Assembly: GCF_910596095.1 (NCBI RefSeq)
Contig: NC_056546.1
Location: 12,425,925-12,489,924, forward strand
Source of the DNA: Thunnus maccoyii
Lineage: Eukaryota > Chordata > Actinopteri > Scombriformes > Scombridae
Length of the DNA stretch: 64,000 bases
Reading direction: 5' to 3'
Numbering within the stretch: the stretch's first letter is position 1; every line of letters starts with the position of its first letter. The position numbers and the translations under genes were made by a program. Positions 59,044 to 64,000 of this stretch are shown in pieces. The notes beneath the pieces were generated by a model, which saw only the letters and a program-made list of their open reading frames with translations, had not been told where the DNA came from and searched no databases.

Positions 59044-62000
59044 ATGGGGGACCATGTTGAGCTACAGATCACTCCAGAGACTCCAGGTAGACCCTCCATA
59101 CGAAACCCCTTTGAAAGTCCTAATGACTATCGCCATCTCCGTGAACCCCTGGTGCCAAGTCCATCTGTCTTCAAGTCCAAGCCTTGTAAAGCTGTAAGTT
59201 TGAACACAACCTCAAATCTTTTAAACATGCATAGCCAAACATCTACTATTGCAAATTTCTGTATAATGTATGATGCCCACAGATTTAACTCTACTGAAGG
59301 TTTTATGTTGTCTTTTACTCACTTCCTCATCTTTCTCTCCCCCCAGACTCCACCGAAGTTTAACTGGTCTATTGATGAAATGGCCAGTCTTCTCCCAGTA
59401 CACATAGACCCAGAGGATATCCAGCGACAGTCCTTTTACCTCAGCCAGACAAGGTACTGTATGTAGTGATGACACAATAGTGGTTTATGGTAGACACATA
59501 AAAGTGACATTGACTTTCCTTGTGAAATCCTGGTGGCTTAAAGGACAGGTTCACAAATTTTCAAGTCTGTCTTAAAACAATAATCAGGAGCCTAAATGAA
59601 CACTGAAATAGGTTTTTCTTGCCATAATCATTCCTCCTGTTCATATTGGCCATTAGAAGATGTAAGTGAAGGGACCAAAATCCACAAGCCTCCTGTGCAA
59701 AAATGTGTTTAAAAGTTTATTTGAAGCTAATATGAAGTTTCAGTCGTCCAAATTAGTCAAATCAAGTAGATATCTTTCAACGTCTGTCTTTTTAGTGCCA
59801 AAGTCCCTCTTTTTGTACCTATACTTCCACCACAGCTCAACAGGAAAACACTAGGAGGGAATTTTATGCTAAAAAGACTGTAAATGTGGCAGATATCCAC
59901 TTGATATGACTGATTCAGACTGCTGAAGCCCCATATAAGCTTCAGAATAACATTTAAATGCATTTTTACACAAAATGACTGAGTGGACACACTGTGGATT
60001 TTGGCCTCCATCACTTACATTGAAAGCACATTTGAAGGGGATCTTTTAACAGCCAGTATGAACAGCAGGAATGATTACAGCAAGGAAAACCTCTTTCAGT
60101 GTTCATATGGGCACCTGACTATTTCAAGACAGACTTGAAAAATTGTGAATCTGTCCTTCAATCAGCATTTCTAAATATATCTTGTTATACACTTTCCTGT
60201 CTGCTTTCATAAAGTGAATCTATCTTGATGCGTTAAGTCCAGACAGCAAATTAAACATGATAGAATTTGAGTGACAAGCTTTTTTTTTCTCTCAAACACC
60301 TAGGACGGATTCTGACATCGAGGAAAAGCGCCAGAATGCGATTGAACAGGTTAGCTGATGATATAAAAATAGAGAAGTTGATATATTGATTTCACTTAAT
60401 GTCATATGTAATTGTGTCATTCGCCTTTCTCCCAAAAAGTTTTTCACCAAAGGAACCATTGTGCCCTCCCCCTGGGCGGCCCCAGACACCCGCAAAGCCC
60501 CTCAGATCCATAAGAAAAGTAAGTCTTTATATTACTTTCAACTTCAGATATTTTTCTTCACTGTGCTTTGATTTCATGCTGGATTCTGGTTTTGTGACTT
60601 TCATTTTCATGTTACTGTATTGTGTCCTTGCACCTTCAGGTTGTATGTCTGCAATGATTGCTGAGGAGCCAGAAAAACACTCAGGTTGGTGTGTCATTTG
60701 AGAGGCTTTGACATTACTTTCTTCTAGCAGTGCTCAATTCTTCTTTTTCCCTGACTGTCTAATAACTTGTTTTTTGACCTTGTTTGTTTTTCAGTTGCTT
60801 GTCAGACAACTCTTTCGTTACCCTTGGCTTTTGATTTGGAGAAACTTCTAGGTAAGTGTCTAAAAAGATGCCAGCACAAAGTCAGAGAGTCAATTATGAG
60901 AGAGTATTCCACCATGAATTCACTGTCTTATCTGTTTCTCCCCTCCCTTCAGGGGAATATTACCGTTATGAGGAAGCATGCGATGCAGTTCAGGAGAGCC
61001 TCAGCTCATCCTCCTTGAGGCGAAAACTCTTCCTCGATGGCCAAGGCAGTTATAGCGGCTCTGACAGCTCCAGCCCACCAAGCCCAGAAAGAGATCATTC
61101 CAGGCACGAGAGGTCACTACTAAACCAAGGAGAGGGAGCCGTAGTAGGTGTTGCAGGTTCTGAGGGAGAAGCTGTATCATCCATCTTTTCCTCCCCTTTG
61201 TCCTGTGGTGTGTCCGCTCCGACTCCATCTACGGTGAGTGGAGAAGTGTAGCGGTGCAATTAATGATGGCTTTCATTGGGTGCAGTAATGTTTTGTCAAT
61301 CAATTATTATTATGGTCATTATATTACTTTCATTGGTGTTGATGTACGATTTTTTTTTTTTTTACCTTCTATATTTGGGAGATTATGAAATGTGCATCTG
61401 TGATCTTTTGTTGTGTCTAATAGCATCTTTTAAACTGGAACGTCAACAAAAGTATAATGTTTTATTATGTAAGTCATAAAAGATTAATATGTCATGCATC
61501 TCCATTAATTAATTTTATTGACCTTTTGTTTACTCTACAGAATTTCAATGTCAAGTGTCCATAACATTTGCAAAAAGAGAGCAAAAACCTAATTTCACCA
61601 CTAAATTTTACCTCTAGATTTTTCTTGCAGAGGTTAGGTGGCCTCTTGGAAACTAACATTACATTTTTGTTAAATAATAATGAGAAATGTAACTATTAAA
61701 AACTGAAAATATGTTTGTCTTGTCTTTACTGTAGGGTCAGTTCTCGTCCAGTCCCATCCAGCATGGCTGCTTCCGGGACTGCAGCCTGGGCAGCATCACC
61801 AGTCCTCTGTTCCCTGATAAGTCGTCTCCTGCTGGCCTCGTTTCTCCCACAATTTCTCCTATTGTTGCAAATGCAGCCCGCACACCTATTGGCTCAGGTA
61901 GACTATTGGTTTTGTAATTTCACCAATTCACCAGTACCATAATTACCATTATACAACCTCTTATGATAAGGGTTTTTAAAAATCTGTGTTCTTTCTTTAA

Positions 62001-63178
62001 CACTCCCATCTTTTTGTGTATCCCTCTTCTTTCCTAAGCTGAGAGGAAGCAGCCGAGGAATTTGACCCCACAAGGTGTTCCCCTGGACGTAGATATCCCT
62101 TCCTGCACTGAGAGTCCATTTGTTGAGGGTTGCTCTCCCATTCGTAGCTGCTCCCCACAACAGCTCCATTGCCACAATGAGCTCAAGCACAACGCCAGAT
62201 CTAAGCCCAGGGCGAGAGTTCGCTGCTGGGCCTCCCCTCCCCTCATCTCCCCGATCCTCAACCCTAAGCTCCAGGACTATCAGGAGGCTGAGGACCAACT
62301 CCCCTCCTCCTCCTGCTCGTCCACTCTCCCGTCTATGGAGCTAGATCCATCTTCACCCCTGGCCCGGGACGCTCACCCTGCCGACGCTGAGAGCGTTAGC
62401 TTGGATCTTATGGAACCTGTGGATATGGAGGAGGGCAAGGAGACAAGGATGGAGGGGAGGTTGGAGGAGGACAATGAGGATGAAGAGGAGGAGAATGAAG
62501 GGCCTTTGGGACAGCTGACCAGCTCTCGCATGGGCAATGTGTCAGCAGTAGAAAGCTCTCAGATGTTTGTGTCTCTCCTGGCAGAGGGAAGCAGCATACG
62601 CTACGATTCCAGCATGCAGGTTCGTGTAAGCACTGATATCAAGGCAATGTCTGTTTTCTTTATATTTCACAGAATATTTAACTCTCTTATATTTTTATAT
62701 GAATAAATCTGTCAATTTCACATCGCTCTTTGTGAGGCTAGTTAGTTTGTTGAACTGTGGACGAATAAGACACTCTGCGGAACTGAAAACTGTATTATCT
62801 GATGGTAACTGACTGCTTTTTCATGTGTGTTCAGGTGGACAGCGGGTACAATACTACCTCAACGGGCACTGCTAGTCTTATTGATGGCCTCGGCTCAGAC
62901 TGTCACAGCAAAGAGTCCTTCAGTTCAAACCTGGCAGAAGAAGCCTACCAACTCACTAGACACACTAAAGTAAAGGTACAGTACTGTTAACCCTTTACAC
63001 ACTAACACAGCACTTATTTAAGATACATCTTACACACATATCGATTAGTCAAGTGTGTTAATTGACAGTTTAGTGCATGCTGACAGGCATTAGCTCAGAG
63101 ATTTGATTCACAGTCTTTTGTTTTATCAATAAATTAAAGTGATTTCTTATTTTCCAGGTGTTTTATCCTCACCACTGA
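59044..63178 (+). CDS. bora: protein aurora borealis (bora), eleven coding exons
   Basis: Known role: Cdk1/cyclin-phosphorylated activator that lets Aurora A phosphorylate Plk1 at mitotic entry, later destroyed through SCF-betaTrCP. Exons: 59044-59193, 59347-59453, 60304-60349, 60440-60518, 60640-60684, 60795-60851, 60953-61233, 61735-61897, 62039-62619, 62835-62975, 63158-63178; 1,671 nt, 556 residues (human 559), all phases agree. The N-terminus [20 protein letters not shown] and ESPNDYRHL, then [20 protein letters not shown], is close to human. Visible sites: VPSPW with Ser111 (human Ser112, Cdk site), cyclin-docking RRKLF at 184-188, SSSPIQ with Ser261 (human Ser252, Plk1 docking) and the DSGYNT degron at 505-510. 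An acidic run lies in exon 9. Exon 9 may instead end at 62,625 on a stronger-looking donor, adding two residues. Confidence 0.94.
59540..60158. mobile_element. foldback element (long inverted repeat) in bora intron 2
   Basis: The left arm begins aaaggacaggttcacaaatt and the right arm ends aattgtgaatctgtcctt, its reverse complement. Matching continues inward through caagtctgtctta, tgaacactgaaataggtttt, ccataatcattcctcctgtt, ccaaaatccaca and tcaagtagatatct for about 300 bp per arm with a short loop near 59,850. No coding capacity. I recognise this as a recurrent fish foldback/MITE family. Confidence 0.75.
61234..61734 (+). other. bora intron 7
   Basis: AT-rich intron with a T run at 61,351-61,363 and no visible repeat family or exon. 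Confidence 0.6.
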
Positions 63179-64000
63179 GCCATCTGACGGATGCATTGAA
63201 AGGGACACCTCTTCTAGTAGATGCTTAAGATGATTATTTTGCAATCAAATACAACAACGTTTACACTATGTTTGAAGCATTTATGTCAAATTAATATGGT
63301 TAGGGTGAATGGGGTCAACTGTTAAATGAGGTATAAAAAGAACAGAGATTTCACAAGTGGTTATTACTTCTTCCAAGGGTGCAGGTACAAGTTGCCTGAC
63401 TGAAAGGAAATGGTCTACAATATGTTTTATCACAGGTTAGAAGGGAGTAGACTTTACCCACAGCCTATCTTACTACCACTGTAAGACGATGATCCAAAAT
63501 CAACAGTAGTTTTGGATCCAGGATACCGGGATGATGAGAAAAAAATAGCCAATTTTGTAATGAACTTGCACAACAGTAACCTCCTTGAATGCTGTATTGA
63601 TGTTAATGCCATGATTTCAATTTTATTTGGTGCTGACATGATTGACCTGATAAATCCTGACTTTCAGATGGCATCAGATTTGTACTGTATTTATGTTTTA
63701 AAACCATTTATGCTTTTTTTTTTTTTATATGATTGACTTTTTTTTTCTTTTATTGAATGAGAAATGTTAAAATTGAGGTTACTTGTGGATCTTATTTGGA
63801 TTGTAAGAATATTTATTCCAGAAGACCCACTGAATAATGCCACTAATGACTTAATAGCTGATGGAGCCATTTGTACACCGTTTTTCTATACTTAACACAT
63901 GAGCTGGATCATTGTCACATTAAATTAACTTGAATTTTTTATCTGACTTGAGAACACATTTATTTCTGAGAGGGGTCTTTGTACATTGTTTATTTTTAGT
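63179..64000 (+). other. bora: putative bora 3' UTR, continuing past the window
   Basis: Follows the stop codon TGA at 63,176-63,178. It is AT-rich with T runs near 63,714-63,758. The only poly(A)-type hexamer I can point to is ATTAAA at 63,919-63,924, so the 3' end may be about 750 nt downstream of the stop or beyond the window. In human the next gene is DIS3; nothing of it is visible here. Confidence 0.4.

Overview
This window looks like a piece of a ray-finned fish genome, most likely a spiny-rayed (percomorph) teleost. Its four protein genes have many short exons with GT/AG borders, and their order and protein sequences match a vertebrate region equivalent to human 13q. The non-coding DNA is full of CA/TG microsatellites and of short non-autonomous DNA transposons of kinds I recognise from spiny-rayed fish. 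No tRNA, rRNA or CRISPR array was seen.

Layout. (1) 1-12,200 is gene-poor flank holding dispersed repeats. (2) ubac2 is on the minus strand, start codon 18,305 and stop 12,568, ten coding exons, 353 residues. (3) 18,306-22,680 is an intergenic stretch with a LINE-like 3' end and long simple repeats. (4) A dachshund gene (dach1 type) is on the minus strand, start 48,594 and stop 23,221, eleven coding exons, 614 residues; its introns hold transposon remnants and several stretches that look like constrained regulatory DNA. (5) 48,595-55,360 is the upstream gap of dach1. (6) mzt1 is on the minus strand, start 58,338 and stop 55,870, three exons, 73 residues. (7) bora is on the plus strand, start 59,044 and stop 63,178, eleven coding exons, 556 residues. 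mzt1 and bora are head to head across about 0.7 kb that carries two CCAAT boxes 32 bp apart and a CHR-like element.

All exon coordinates were deduced by hand from splice sites, reading-frame phase and remembered human proteins. In all four genes the exon lengths add up to an open reading frame with the expected ends.

How the genes relate: mzt1 (gamma-tubulin ring complex recruitment) and bora (Aurora A/Plk1 activation) both act at mitotic entry and spindle assembly and appear to share a cell-cycle promoter. dach1 is a developmental transcription cofactor whose surroundings normally hold distant enhancers. ubac2 is an ER membrane protein of ER-associated degradation and has no evident functional link to the others. 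The order dach1-mzt1-bora and the strands match human, but the spacing is greatly compressed, and ubac2 lies beside dach1 although the two are far apart in human.
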